From: Salinilacustrithrix sp034522155
GTDB lineage: Bacteria; Actinomycetota; Acidimicrobiia; Acidimicrobiales; Salinilacustritrichaceae
DNA length: 64,000 nt
Direction: 5' to 3'
NCBI GenBank assembly: GCA_034522155.1
Contig: JAXHLP010000006.1
Span: forward strand, 496,001 to 560,000
Shown here one piece after another: positions 32,680-40,674 of the stretch. The notes under the pieces are model-generated. The model worked only from the letters and a program-made list of their open reading frames with translations, was not told the DNA's origin and did not search any database. Position numbers and translations under genes: made by a program. Each line of letters opens with the position of its first letter. The first letter of the stretch is position 1.

Positions 32680-33531
32680 GTGGACGCCAAGACCTTTCTC
32701 GGACTCGAGGCCACGCACAACCCCAACCGGTGGATCCTGCCGGTCACGCCGGGCGTGAGCACACGCGGCAACTTCCTGTGGGGCGGATGTGGGCTCGGTG
32801 CCGCCATCGAGGCCATGGAGGGCACCACCGGTCGGCCGGTGGTCTGGGCGACCGCCCAGTACCTCAGCTACGCCAACCCGCCGTCGATCATGGACATCGA
32901 CGTGATCGTGGCCAGCGCCGGACGGTCGGTGACCCAGGCCCGCGCCATCGGTCACGTGGGTGATCGCGAGATCCTCACCGTCAACGCCGCGCTGGGTCGC
33001 CGCGACGTCGCCGCCGCCGGGATGTGGGTGACGATGCCCGACGTGCCTGCTCCCGCTGACTGCGAACGCCGGCTGCCCCGGGGGCCCGACGAGGGGATGA
33101 TGTCCCGGCTGGAGTTCCGCCTGGCCGACGCCCGCAACTGGGACGAGGTGGAGGGCAACCCGACCCCGGACGGCAACTGCTCGATGTGGGCCCGCATGCC
33201 CGACGTCCTCGGGATGTCGGGTGCGGGGCTGGCGATCCTCGGCGACTACGTCCCCTTCGGCCTCGGCCAGGCCCTCGGTCGCCACGCTGGGGGCAACAGC
33301 CTCGACAACACCCTGCGCATGGTCGGCATGGCCGAGACCGACTGGGTCCTGCTCGACATCCGGGTGCACGCCATCGGCAACGGGTTCGGCCACGGTCTCG
33401 TGCACCTGTGGGCCGAGGGCGGGACGCTGCTGGCGACGGCCAGCCAGTCGACCATCCTGCGGTTCCACGACACCGGCGAGGACGTCGAGTCACTCCGGGG
33501 CCGGTTCGACCGCACCGGGGAGCAGGACTGA
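32680..33531 (+). CDS. Acyl-CoA thioesterase II (TesB)-like double hot-dog protein
   Basis: 283 residues built of two hot-dog repeats. The first carries NFLWGGCGLGAAIEAMEG near residue 30 and QYLSYANPPSIMDIDV near 63; the second has MSGAGLAILGDYVPFGLG near 180, the DNTLRMV turn, DWVLLDIRVHAIGNGFGHG near 222 and TLLATASQSTILRF near 248. This order is as in TesB-type acyl-CoA thioesterases, which hydrolyse medium/long acyl-CoA. Chosen GTG start has TAGATT 7 nt upstream. Confidence 0.85.
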   Translation: MDAKTFLGLEATHNPNRWILPVTPGVSTRGNFLWGGCGLGAAIEAMEGTTGRPVVWATAQYLSYANPPSIMDIDVIVASAGRSVTQARAIGHVGDREILTVNAALGRRDVAAAGMWVTMPDVPAPADCERRLPRGPDEGMMSRLEFRLADARNWDEVEGNPTPDGNCSMWARMPDVLGMSGAGLAILGDYVPFGLGQALGRHAGGNSLDNTLRMVGMAETDWVLLDIRVHAIGNGFGHGLVHLWAEGGTLLATASQSTILRFHDTGEDVESLRGRFDRTGEQD

Positions 33532-33576
33532 AGGCCGTCGCCGAGGCGTGAAACCCCGACGACGGCTCCAGCGTGC

Positions 33577-34152
33577 CTACGGCTTGAACAGCTCGGGGCC
33601 GAAGGCCGTCTTCGGCTGGTCCGAGATGACGACCGTGGTCATCAGCTTGTCGGCGATCGTCTGGCGCTTCTCGTCCCAGAGCGGGAACAGATAGCCGATG
33701 TAGCAGATGATGCTGTCGACGATGTGGGCGAGGTACCGCACGATGCCCATGCCGCCGCCGATGGTCTGGCCCGTTTCGGCGTTGACCGTCTTCAGGCCCG
33801 TGAGCCGCTTGCCCGGGTGCCCGCCGGTCTCACCGTCGAGGTAATAGAAGTAGAAGGCGAGGCCGAGGCTGGCGAGCCAGACGACGAGGCTGACCAGGAA
33901 GCCGAGGACGTCGGAGACCGCGCTGACGATCAGGATGAGGATGAACCCCACGATGTAGAAGCCGATGACCATGCCGATGGTGATCAGGAACGCGATGACC
34001 CGCTGACCCCACGAGGCGAGCGGACCGGGGACACCGGTCGCACCGCCGCCCGTGGGCTGGGCACCGCCGGATGGGGGAGGTGGGGCACCGCCGCCGCCAC
34101 CGGGGGGTGGGGGAGGCGGGTTGCCGCCGGGAGGGGGTGGCATGTCGCTCAT
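33577..34152 (-). CDS. RDD family membrane protein with Pro/Gly-rich N-terminus
   Basis: 191 residues. The first 45 are Pro/Gly-rich (PPPPGGNPPPPPPGGGGG) and disordered, followed by an RDD-type start WGQRVIAFLITIGMVIGFY, two hydrophobic helices (to about residue 105), GHPGKRLTGLKTVNAETGQ near 112 and a last helix region IVRYLAHIVDSIICYIGYLF. The RDD motif pattern and length are typical. Role unknown, perhaps transport of small ions or solutes. ATG start; convergent with the thioesterase. Confidence 0.88.
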   Translation of the reverse strand: MSDMPPPPGGNPPPPPPGGGGGAPPPPSGGAQPTGGGATGVPGPLASWGQRVIAFLITIGMVIGFYIVGFILILIVSAVSDVLGFLVSLVVWLASLGLAFYFYYLDGETGGHPGKRLTGLKTVNAETGQTIGGGMGIVRYLAHIVDSIICYIGYLFPLWDEKRQTIADKLMTTVVISDQPKTAFGPELFKP

Positions 34153-34230
34153 GTTCGAATCCTTCCTTCGGACCGCCGGTAGATCGACGTCGCCGGACGT
34201 TAACTCATGGGGACGGCTTCGCGGTGCGTT

Positions 34231-34557
34231 TCAGCTCGTGACGAAGCCGCCGGTGATGAGCGTGGTCAGCCAATGCACGGCGAGCGCGACGAAGAGGGCG
34301 GCAGGAACCCAGCGCAGCGCGGCCGTCGATGGGCGCCAGGAGAACGCCCGGCTCAGCACGTAGGTGGCGGCAAGGGCACCGACGATCACGAGGAACGTCG
34401 TGCCGGCCGGATCGGTGGTGACGGCCTCGGTGAGATGGCCGTGGGCGACGGTGTCGGCGAGCGTGGTCATGCCGCACGCTGGGCACGGGATCCCGGTGGT
34501 GGCGAGCAGCGGGCACGGCAGTCCGAACGACAGCGCTCGCGCCCCCACGACGGCCAC
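34231..34557 (-). CDS. DUF2752 membrane protein
   Basis: The visible GTG-started frame has 108 residues with the diagnostic LLATTGIPCPACGMTT (Cys-Pro-x-Cys-Gly-x-Thr) near residue 20 and three hydrophobic helices afterwards. In-frame coding with similar bias continues upstream to 34638 (residues reading HHPAPDHLERYGTAALAT) without an ATG, GTG or TTG. TAGTGT sits 7 nt before an ATC at 34638, so translation may begin at that non-standard codon. Function of DUF2752 is unknown. Confidence 0.8.
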   Translation of the reverse strand: MAVVGARALSFGLPCPLLATTGIPCPACGMTTLADTVAHGHLTEAVTTDPAGTTFLVIVGALAATYVLSRAFSWRPSTAALRWVPAALFVALAVHWLTTLITGGFVTS

Positions 34558-34675
34558 CCCGATGCCCGCAGTCGCGAGGGCGGCGGTGCCGTAGCGCTCG
34601 AGGTGATCCGGCGCGGGGTGGTGAACGACTGCTCCGATGCCCCGGACACTACGACGAGATGTCGACGGAGGGGGA

Positions 34676-34727
34676 ATGAGTCGCCGGACCTGGCGGGGCC
34701 GACGAAGTCGGACCGGACAGACCTACG
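34676..34727 (-). repeat. CGTAGGTCTG hairpin repeat, copy 3
   Basis: On the minus strand it runs CGTAGGTCTGTCCGG, then TCCGACTTCGTCGG, CCCGCCAGGTCC and CGACTCATT, the same order as two tandem copies at 60021 and 60084. The core GACTTCGTC is a palindromic loop. It lies between the divergent DUF2752 and LLM genes. Confidence 0.75.
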
Positions 34728-34746
34728 GCGTGGCAGGCTGCGAGAC

Positions 34747-35712
34747 ATGCAGCGCTACGGCATGACCGTCCCGTTCGAGGGGCCGCTCCACGCCCAGGCC
34801 GACCGGTTCCGCGAGCTGGTCGACCTCGGCTACACCGACGCGTGGTCGGCCGAGGCCGACGGCCACGACGGCTTCACGCCACTGGCACTCGCATCGGTGT
34901 GGGCACCCGAGCTGCGTCTCGGCACCGCCATCATCCCGGCGTTCACCCGCGGCCCGGCCTGCCTGGCCCAGTCGGTGGGATCGCTCGCCCAGGCCGCCCC
35001 CGGCCGGTTCGCCATCGGGCTCGGGACCTCGTCCGACGTGATCGTCGAGCGTTGGAACGGCATCCCCTTCGAGGAGCCGTACAAGAAGATCCGCGACGTC
35101 ATCCGGTTCCTCCGCGCCGCCATGAGCGGCGAGAAGGTCACCGGGGACTACGACACGTTCTCGGTCAAGGGATTCCGGCTCGGGGCCATGCCCCCGGAGC
35201 CCGTCCCGATCGTTGTCGCCGCGCTCCGCGCGGGGATGCTGCGCCTCGCCGGCCGCGAGGGAGACGGCGCCATCATCAACTGGTTGTCGGCCGACGACGT
35301 CAAGACCGTGGAACCGATCGTGCAGGGCGCCGCGCCTGACGGCGAGGAGCGGGAGATCGTCGCCCGCATCTTCTGCGCGCCGGTCGACGATCCCGAGCTC
35401 GTCTATCAATCGGCCAAGTTCGCCATCGCGGCATATCTCAACGTCCCCGTCTACGCGAAGTTCCACGAGTGGCTCGGTCGTGGCGACCAGCTCGCCGGCA
35501 TGTGGGAGAAGTGGAAGGAGGGCGACCGCAAGGGGGCGCTCGAGGCCATCCCGAACTCGCTCGTCGACGAGCTCGTCGTCCACGGGCCGCCGGAGAAGTG
35601 CCGCGAACACATCCAGCGCTACATCGACAACGGCGTCACCACCCCGGCGCTGATGCCACTGCCCTTCGGCTACGACATGGCCCAGGCCGTACGCGACCTC
35701 GCGCCACGCTGA
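34747..35712 (+). CDS. LLM-class, probably F420-dependent, oxidoreductase
   Basis: 321 residues of a luciferase-like TIM barrel. It begins MTVPFEGPLHAQADRFREL, then DAWSAEADGHDGFTPLAL near residue 30, LRLGTAIIPAFTRGPACLAQ near 55, PGRFAIGLGTSSDVIVERWNG near 82 and PEPVPIVVAALRAGMLRLAG near 155, followed by a helix-rich end. Such proteins use F420H2 or FMNH2; CofC elsewhere in the window makes F420 likely. Substrate unknown. ATG 34747; the upstream region is taken up by a hairpin repeat. Confidence 0.9.
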   Translation: MQRYGMTVPFEGPLHAQADRFRELVDLGYTDAWSAEADGHDGFTPLALASVWAPELRLGTAIIPAFTRGPACLAQSVGSLAQAAPGRFAIGLGTSSDVIVERWNGIPFEEPYKKIRDVIRFLRAAMSGEKVTGDYDTFSVKGFRLGAMPPEPVPIVVAALRAGMLRLAGREGDGAIINWLSADDVKTVEPIVQGAAPDGEEREIVARIFCAPVDDPELVYQSAKFAIAAYLNVPVYAKFHEWLGRGDQLAGMWEKWKEGDRKGALEAIPNSLVDELVVHGPPEKCREHIQRYIDNGVTTPALMPLPFGYDMAQAVRDLAPR

Positions 35713-35750
35713 CTCCGGAACTCGACGGCGTTGGGGTCGCTTCCCGGCAG

Positions 35751-36800
35751 CTATTTCGTCGAGAACGACGCAGCGGCCCGGAGGTGGGCGGCGAGGTCGG
35801 CAGGCCGGCTGTGGGCGTTGAGTCCCGACGTCGACGGCATCACGTAGACGGGGCCGCCACCGAGCTCGTGGTCCTGCCAGCCGGTGGTCGCCTTGCGGTC
35901 GACCGCGGCGCGCCACCCGGCGAGGCCCACCATGCACACCGCCCGGGGCCGTAGCCGGGCGCAGAGGCGGTCGACGCGGGCCAGACCCTCCCGGTACTCG
36001 GCGCGGGACAGCTCGTCGGCCCGGGTCGTGGCCCGTTTCACGAGGTCGGTCATGCCGAGGCCGTGATGGCGGAGCGCGTGGAAGGCGTCGCGGTCGACCG
36101 AGGCGAGGCCGACGTCGAGCGCAGCGGGCCAGAACCGGTTCCCCGGCGTGAAGAACCCGACGCCGGCGTCGGCCGCGTGGAGCGACGGGTTGAGGCCGCA
36201 GACCAGCAGCCGCATCCCTGCTCCGACCGTGTCGGGCAAGGTGCGCGCCCGGATGGCCTCGACGAAGCGGGGTGTCTCGCCCGAGAGCCGGACCTCGGCG
36301 AATCCGGCACCGGTGAACACGTCGACGAGGTGGCCGTCGGACCAGCGCCAGAAGTGCCGGCCCGGCAGGTCGTCATCGGAGACGACGTGGTCGTCGTCGC
36401 CCGAGATGAACGACGCGACCAGCGGTGCACCGGGGCGGAGCGCGCGATGGAGCTCGGCGAGGGCGAGCGGGAGCTGGCCGTGGCTCACGTGCAGGTAGCT
36501 GTTCCGGGCCCAGCCTGCACCCAGGCCCGCGCGCCGGAAGGGGAGGCGATCGAGGGTGGCGCGCACGAGCGGACGATCGTGCGATCGTGCGCGAGCGAGC
36601 ATGCCGACGGAGACGTCGAGCCCCACCGAGTGACCGCCGAGGTGGGTGAGATAGGCGCCCGTCCCGCATCCCACATCGAGCACGACGTCGCCCGCCGACC
36701 CGGCCAGCCCGACGGCACGGTCAGCGAATCGGTCCGAGCGGTTGGCGTCGTAGACCCCCGCCAGCTCGTCGTAGACGCTCGTGGTCTCGTCGTGGCTCAC
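35751..36800 (-). CDS. Fusion: SAM methyltransferase + family 2 (MUG/TDG-type) uracil-DNA glycosylase
   Basis: A 349-residue protein. The N-terminal half is a class I methyltransferase: YDELAGVYDANRSDRF at the start, VVLDVGCGTGAYLTHLGG near residue 40 (motif I), GLDVSVGMLARARSHDRP and ALRPGAPLVASFISG. From about residue 190 it is a mismatch-specific UDG: MRLLVCGLNPSLHAADAGVG (with the catalytic-type Asn of GINPG), FFTPGNRFWPAALDVG, and VYVMPSTSGLNAHSRPADL near 322. Start GTG 36800 overlaps the stop of the small upstream gene (GTGA). A fused modification/excision activity on DNA is inference; the methylation substrate is unknown. Confidence 0.85.
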   Translation of the reverse strand: MSHDETTSVYDELAGVYDANRSDRFADRAVGLAGSAGDVVLDVGCGTGAYLTHLGGHSVGLDVSVGMLARARSHDRPLVRATLDRLPFRRAGLGAGWARNSYLHVSHGQLPLALAELHRALRPGAPLVASFISGDDDHVVSDDDLPGRHFWRWSDGHLVDVFTGAGFAEVRLSGETPRFVEAIRARTLPDTVGAGMRLLVCGLNPSLHAADAGVGFFTPGNRFWPAALDVGLASVDRDAFHALRHHGLGMTDLVKRATTRADELSRAEYREGLARVDRLCARLRPRAVCMVGLAGWRAAVDRKATTGWQDHELGGGPVYVMPSTSGLNAHSRPADLAAHLRAAASFSTK

Positions 36801-37084
36801 GTCTCGCCGAAGAGTTCGAGCTGTTCGGTGCGGGCGACGATTTCGAGCAGCGGGGTCCACACCCGCCCGCCGCGGCGGCCGCGCTCGGCGACCTCGATCC
36901 GCTCGACCGCGATCGCCCGGGAACGACCTCGAGCATCGCGCAGGTCGACCGAGCCGTCGGCGTGGATGCCCATGACCTTCCCCGGCGTCCATCGGTCGCC
37001 CTGCTGGCGCCGGAACCGGATCTCGGCACCGGGTGCCAGGCCGTAGCTCTTGAGCTCGTCGCGTGCTCCTCGCTCCCGTTGCAC
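36797..37084 (-). CDS. Small SH3/Tudor-like protein, unknown
   Basis: 95 residues if started at GTG 37084. The core LAPGAEIRFRRQQGDRWTPG, then GIHADGSVDLRDARGRSRAI and VERIEV reads as a small beta barrel like a Tudor or KOW domain. The remainder is helical (TPLLEIVARTEQLELFGET). The first ten residues are coded by one copy of a 35-bp direct repeat, so the true start may be slightly internal. The stop overlaps the GTG of the methyltransferase-UDG gene, suggesting a partner protein. Confidence 0.6.
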   Translation of the reverse strand: MQRERGARDELKSYGLAPGAEIRFRRQQGDRWTPGKVMGIHADGSVDLRDARGRSRAIAVERIEVAERGRRGGRVWTPLLEIVARTEQLELFGET

Positions 37085-37088
37085 GGAG
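37054..37088. repeat. 35-bp direct repeat, copy A
   Basis: Shares all but two bases with 37159-37193. Begins GCTCGTCGCGTGCTCCTCGC and ends with TGCACGGAGC. The CTCCTCGCTC core also appears, less completely, near 14955 and 24485, so a dispersed family is possible. Confidence 0.7.
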
Positions 37089-37158
37089 CCCCCCGGGCCG
37101 TCTCGTGTGGGCCGCCTCGCGGGCGCTCGGCTCGGACGGACCGAGGCGGGTTGCTCGG

Positions 37159-37193
37159 GCTCGTCGCGTGCTCCTCGCTCCCGCTGCACGGTG
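37159..37193. repeat. 35-bp direct repeat, copy B
   Basis: Second copy, 105 bp from copy A, directly after the end of the SDR gene on the minus strand. Coding for the same short RERGARDE peptide in the frame of the small SH3-like gene shows that the spacing keeps frame, as in a local duplication. Confidence 0.7.
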
Positions 37194-37196
37194 CGC

Positions 37197-37976
37197 TCAG
37201 CCCCGCAGACGGGCTTGGAGCTTGCGCATCCCCCGGAGCCAGCGGTCGCGGTCGGCGGCCTTGAACTGCTCGTACTCCGCCACCTCGGGGTGAGGAAGGA
37301 TCAGGAACCGCTCGTCGGCCAGGCCTGCGACGACGGCGTCGGCCACCTGGTCGGGTTCGATGACCCCCTGCATCCGGACGCTGTCGAGGCCCTCGTCGGT
37401 GACGTCCTCGTCGGGGAAGAGCATGTTGGTACGCACGCCCTGCGGGCACAGGCACGACACCGTGAGGCCGTCGTCGCCGTGGGTGATCGACAGCCACTCG
37501 GCGAGCCCGACGGCGGCGTGCTTGGTGACGCTGTACGGCGCGGTGCCGATGTTGCTGAGGAGGCCGGCGGCCGACGCGGTGGTCAGCAGGTAGCCCTCGC
37601 CCCGGGCGAGGACGCTGGGCAGCCAGGCTCGCACGGCACGGATGTGGGCCATCACGTTGACGTCCCACACCCGGTACCAGTCGTCGTCGGGGACCTCGAC
37701 GCCGCCCATCACGCCGATGCCGGCGTTGCAGCACAGCAGATCGATCGGGCCGTGCTCCTCGGCCGTGCGGATCAGTTCGACGTTGCCGGCGTGGGTGGCC
37801 AGGTCGGCGCCGACGGCGACGCCGCCGATCTCGTCGGCGACGGCCCAGGCCGCGCGCTCGTCGATGTCGGCCACGACCACGAGCCGGGCACCCTCGGCGT
37901 GGAAGCGGCGGGCCAGGGCGGCGCCGATGCCGTTTCCTCCACCGGTGATGACCGCGAGCTTGTCCTGGAGTTGCAT
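37197..37976 (-). CDS. SDR family oxidoreductase
   Basis: A 259-residue classical short-chain dehydrogenase. TGGGNGIGAALARRFHAEGA near residue 11 binds the nucleotide, CCNAGIGVMGG near 84 is the NAG motif, the catalytic Ser is in LLTTASAAGLLSN near 135 and YSVTKHAAVGLAEW near 150 holds the Tyr-x3-Lys. ATG 37976 overlaps the stop of the upstream LLM gene (TGATG), so both are coupled. Substrate unknown; similar LLM-SDR pairs act in alcohol or steroid metabolism. Confidence 0.93.
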   Translation of the reverse strand: MQLQDKLAVITGGGNGIGAALARRFHAEGARLVVVADIDERAAWAVADEIGGVAVGADLATHAGNVELIRTAEEHGPIDLLCCNAGIGVMGGVEVPDDDWYRVWDVNVMAHIRAVRAWLPSVLARGEGYLLTTASAAGLLSNIGTAPYSVTKHAAVGLAEWLSITHGDDGLTVSCLCPQGVRTNMLFPDEDVTDEGLDSVRMQGVIEPDQVADAVVAGLADERFLILPHPEVAEYEQFKAADRDRWLRGMRKLQARLRG

Positions 37977-38989
37977 CAGATCCTGCGCAGGTCCGAGGAC
38001 ACGAAGGCGCGCATCGTGTCGGTGATCACCTGCCGGCGGTCCGGTCCCCACGGCAGCGGCATCAGGATGGGCACGTCCACCCCGGCGTCGACGTAGGAAC
38101 GACCGAAGTCACCGACCCCGTCGGGCGAGCCGAGGAAGTCGATGGCATCGACGAAGTCGTCGCCAACCGCGGCGACCGCACCCTCCCGGTCGCGTTCGGC
38201 ATGACGCTCGCGGACCTCGGCGACGTCGTCGCCGAAACCGGCACGCTCGAAGTTGCGTGCGTACGCGTCGACCACGGCGTAGGAGAACAGGTCCTTGCGG
38301 GCACGCTCGAGGTTGGCTTCGTCCCGGTCGGTCACGCCAGCGTGCACGTAGGCGAACACGGTCGGGGAGATGCCGTCGTCGCGTCGGGCCTCGCCGGTGC
38401 GGATCTGTTCGACCGACCAGGGTACGTGCGACGCCGGCAGGTAGTTGAGGAGCACGCCGTCGGCCAGCTCGCCACCGAGAGCGAGCATCTTGGGGTTGAG
38501 CGCGCCGAGCACGATCTTGGGCCGCTTCTCGCCGAGCTTGACGCCCAGGCGGCTGCGCTTGACCGAGTAGAAGTCGCCGTCGAAGGTCACGGCGTCGCCG
38601 CCCCACAGCTCCTTGACCAGCGTCAGGTACTCACGGCAGCGCGCCAGGGGGCGGTCGCCGTAGTCGACCCCGTGCCAGCGCTCGGTGACGACCGGCGAGG
38701 AGATGCCGATGCCGAGGTAGACGTCACGGTCGGGCTGGAGCGCCTGGAGGGTGGCGGCAGCCATGGCTGCCACCATCGGTGTGCGGAGCTGGAGGGCGAG
38801 CACACCGGTGCCCAGGTCGAGACCGGGGGCGGCCGCGCCGGCGGCCGCCAGGGTCGAGAACGCTTCCGGGCCGGTGGTCTCCGCGGTCCAGAACGACCCG
38901 TAGCCCAGCTCCGCCGCCTCGATCGCGGTCTCGACCGCGAGTTGGGGTCCGAGACCCATGATGCTGGCGAAGGTGAAGCCGTGACGCAT
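37976..38989 (-). CDS. LLM-class, probably F420-dependent, oxidoreductase
   Basis: 337 residues. Barrel signatures: FTFASIMGLGPQLAVETAIE at the start, LGYGSFWTAETTGPEAF near residue 30, PGLDLGTGVLALQLRTPMVA near 55, DRDVYLGIGISSPVVTERWHG near 88 and LTLVKELWGGDAVTFDGDFYS near 125, with KIVLGALNPKMLALGGELAD near 165. TACGGT lies 8 nt before ATG 38989. Likely co-translated with the downstream SDR. Confidence 0.92.
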   Translation of the reverse strand: MRHGFTFASIMGLGPQLAVETAIEAAELGYGSFWTAETTGPEAFSTLAAAGAAAPGLDLGTGVLALQLRTPMVAAMAAATLQALQPDRDVYLGIGISSPVVTERWHGVDYGDRPLARCREYLTLVKELWGGDAVTFDGDFYSVKRSRLGVKLGEKRPKIVLGALNPKMLALGGELADGVLLNYLPASHVPWSVEQIRTGEARRDDGISPTVFAYVHAGVTDRDEANLERARKDLFSYAVVDAYARNFERAGFGDDVAEVRERHAERDREGAVAAVGDDFVDAIDFLGSPDGVGDFGRSYVDAGVDVPILMPLPWGPDRRQVITDTMRAFVSSDLRRI

Positions 38990-39024
38990 GGGCAGGGACC
39001 GTACCCGGCACCGGCACGACGAGC

Positions 39025-40062
39025 TCAGAAGCTGCCCGAGCGCTCCAGCAGGTAGGGCCCGGCGCTGCGGTCGCTCCCGCTCGGCGTCACGACGGTGCGA
39101 TAGGTCCCGCTGTCGTCCTGGAAGCATCGCGGGTCGGACACCGCGAGCTCCCCGGCCACGCCGTCGGCCGAGGTGGTCTCCTCGACCACCGATCCCTCGT
39201 CGTCGTGCAGCTCCAGGCGCACGGCCATGCCCGCCGGTGCCGTGATCCGCAGCCGCAGGGTGTTGTTGCACAGCAGGTCGCCCTCGTCGGACACGCGCAC
39301 CGGATACTCGTCGGTGTCGTCGGCGGGCACGATGGTCGCCTCGAGTCGGTCCTCGAGCTCGGCACCGTCGACGTCGTCGGGCTCGGCCTCGCATCCGTTG
39401 GACGCGAGCCCGTCGTAGTCGTCGTGGTCCGCGATGCACCGCTCGCCGTCGGTGTTGGGGGCGTTCTCTCCTCCGCAGGGTCGGTATGGGAGCGGCTCGC
39501 ACGCCGGCTCGGTGGTGGGCGTGGCCTCGGCCGCCACGGCGGGTTCGCCGTCGTCTGTCGCCGCCTGCACCCCGAGCACCAGCAGCAGGGAGGCGACCAC
39601 GGCGCCGACCACGAGGCCGGTGCGCTGACGCCGTCCGAGGGTCGGGATCGGGTCGGTGTCGGAGGCGCCGCCGGCCAGGGCGGCCGCGGTCGGCCGGCGC
39701 TCCGGGCGGGCGTCGAGCATCGAGCGCAGCGTGCGGCGCAGGTCGCGGTCGATGTCCCGCGCGACACTCGGCCGCGCGCGTGCTGTCCGCAACAGCACGG
39801 CGTGGGGGTCGCCGCCCTCGTACGGGCTGCGGCCGGTGGCGGCGAAGTGGAGCGTGGCTCCGAGGGCGGCGATGTCGTCGTGCCGCATCCTCGTCAGGAC
39901 GGCGAGCTCGCGCTCGAAGCGGGCCCGAGCCTGCTGCATCTCGGTGGGCGTGCCGTGCAGACCCAGCCGTTTCAGCGCGACCAGCGACCCGTCGGGAGCA
40001 CGAGCGAGGTCGACCACGCCCATGCCTCCCCGGGCCAGGCGCCGGATGACCTCGTATTCCAC
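39025..40062 (-). CDS. Ser/Thr-kinase-like membrane protein lacking the catalytic core
   Basis: 345 residues. The N-lobe is intact: EVIRRLARGGMGVVDLARA (glycine loop), VALKRL with Lys31, and RFERELAVLTRMRH with the helix-C Glu52. It then jumps at residues 60-62 to DDIAALGATLHFAATGRSPY, which in Pkn kinases lies in helix F, after the activation segment. The hinge, HRD catalytic loop, DFG and APE motifs, roughly 110 residues, are gone without a frame break. A membrane helix follows (residues 149-167) and an outside domain with cysteines. GTG 40062 has TAGCCT 7 nt upstream. Cannot phosphorylate; a scaffold or decayed gene. Confidence 0.85.
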   Translation of the reverse strand: MEYEVIRRLARGGMGVVDLARAPDGSLVALKRLGLHGTPTEMQQARARFERELAVLTRMRHDDIAALGATLHFAATGRSPYEGGDPHAVLLRTARARPSVARDIDRDLRRTLRSMLDARPERRPTAAALAGGASDTDPIPTLGRRQRTGLVVGAVVASLLLVLGVQAATDDGEPAVAAEATPTTEPACEPLPYRPCGGENAPNTDGERCIADHDDYDGLASNGCEAEPDDVDGAELEDRLEATIVPADDTDEYPVRVSDEGDLLCNNTLRLRITAPAGMAVRLELHDDEGSVVEETTSADGVAGELAVSDPRCFQDDSGTYRTVVTPSGSDRSAGPYLLERSGSF

Positions 40063-40072
40063 GACGACAAGG

Positions 40073-40672
40073 CTAGGGACGTGGCCGGGAGGAGCGACGG
40101 CGCCCGGGCAGCCCGCGCGGCCGACGTCGGCCGGCGGGCCACCAGGTCCGCAGCACGAAGCCGAGCGCCGTGCCCACGGCGACGCCACCGAGGACATCGG
40201 ACGCGTGGTGGATACGGACGTGGGCACGCGACACCGCCACCACCGTGGCGAGGCCGACATAACCGGGCCAGAGCGGATCGTCCTGACCGGCGACGATGGC
40301 GAACACGGTGGCCGCCGACGCGTGGCCGGAGGGGAAGCTCGAGGACCGGGGCTGACGCATCCGGTGGGGACGAGGGTCGTGGAAGACCGGCCGCGTCCGA
40401 TCGAACTGCGCCTTGATCGGGCCGTTCACGATGGCCGACTCGATGCCGAGCAGCGTCGATACCCGGACCGCGGCATGGAGGTCGCCGCCCCGACGCAGCG
40501 CCTGCACGGTGCCGAGCAGGTGCCAGAGCAACGAGAAGTCCCCGAGCTCGGTGGCGGTGTAGAAGATCCGGTCGGCGAGGGGATCGCCGCGCCAGCGGTC
40601 GAGGCGGCGGTCGGCGGCCGCGTCGAAGCGGGCGATGGCGCGACGGGCCGTTCGTGTGCGGTCGTCGGTCAC
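40073..40672 (-). CDS. PAP2-superfamily phosphatase
   Basis: 199 residues. Acid-phosphatase motifs are present in order: KAQFDRTRPVF near residue 98 (KxxxxxxRP), SSSFPSGHASAATVFA near 122 (PSGH), and SRAHVRIHHASDVLGGVAVG near 163 (SRxxxxxHxxxD). Hydrophobic helices between them fit a membrane phosphatase acting on lipid phosphates or undecaprenyl pyrophosphate. GTG 40672 lies 3 bp after the nuclease stop. Arg-rich C-terminus. Confidence 0.92.
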   Translation of the reverse strand: MTDDRTRTARRAIARFDAAADRRLDRWRGDPLADRIFYTATELGDFSLLWHLLGTVQALRRGGDLHAAVRVSTLLGIESAIVNGPIKAQFDRTRPVFHDPRPHRMRQPRSSSFPSGHASAATVFAIVAGQDDPLWPGYVGLATVVAVSRAHVRIHHASDVLGGVAVGTALGFVLRTWWPAGRRRPRGLPGRRRSSRPRP

Positions 40673-40674
40673 GG

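Noticed and set aside
36986..37008. A tRNA or other structural RNA in the short gaps
   Set aside because: I looked through intergenic gaps for tRNA-like GTTCGA arms and CCA ends in cloverleaf context and saw none.
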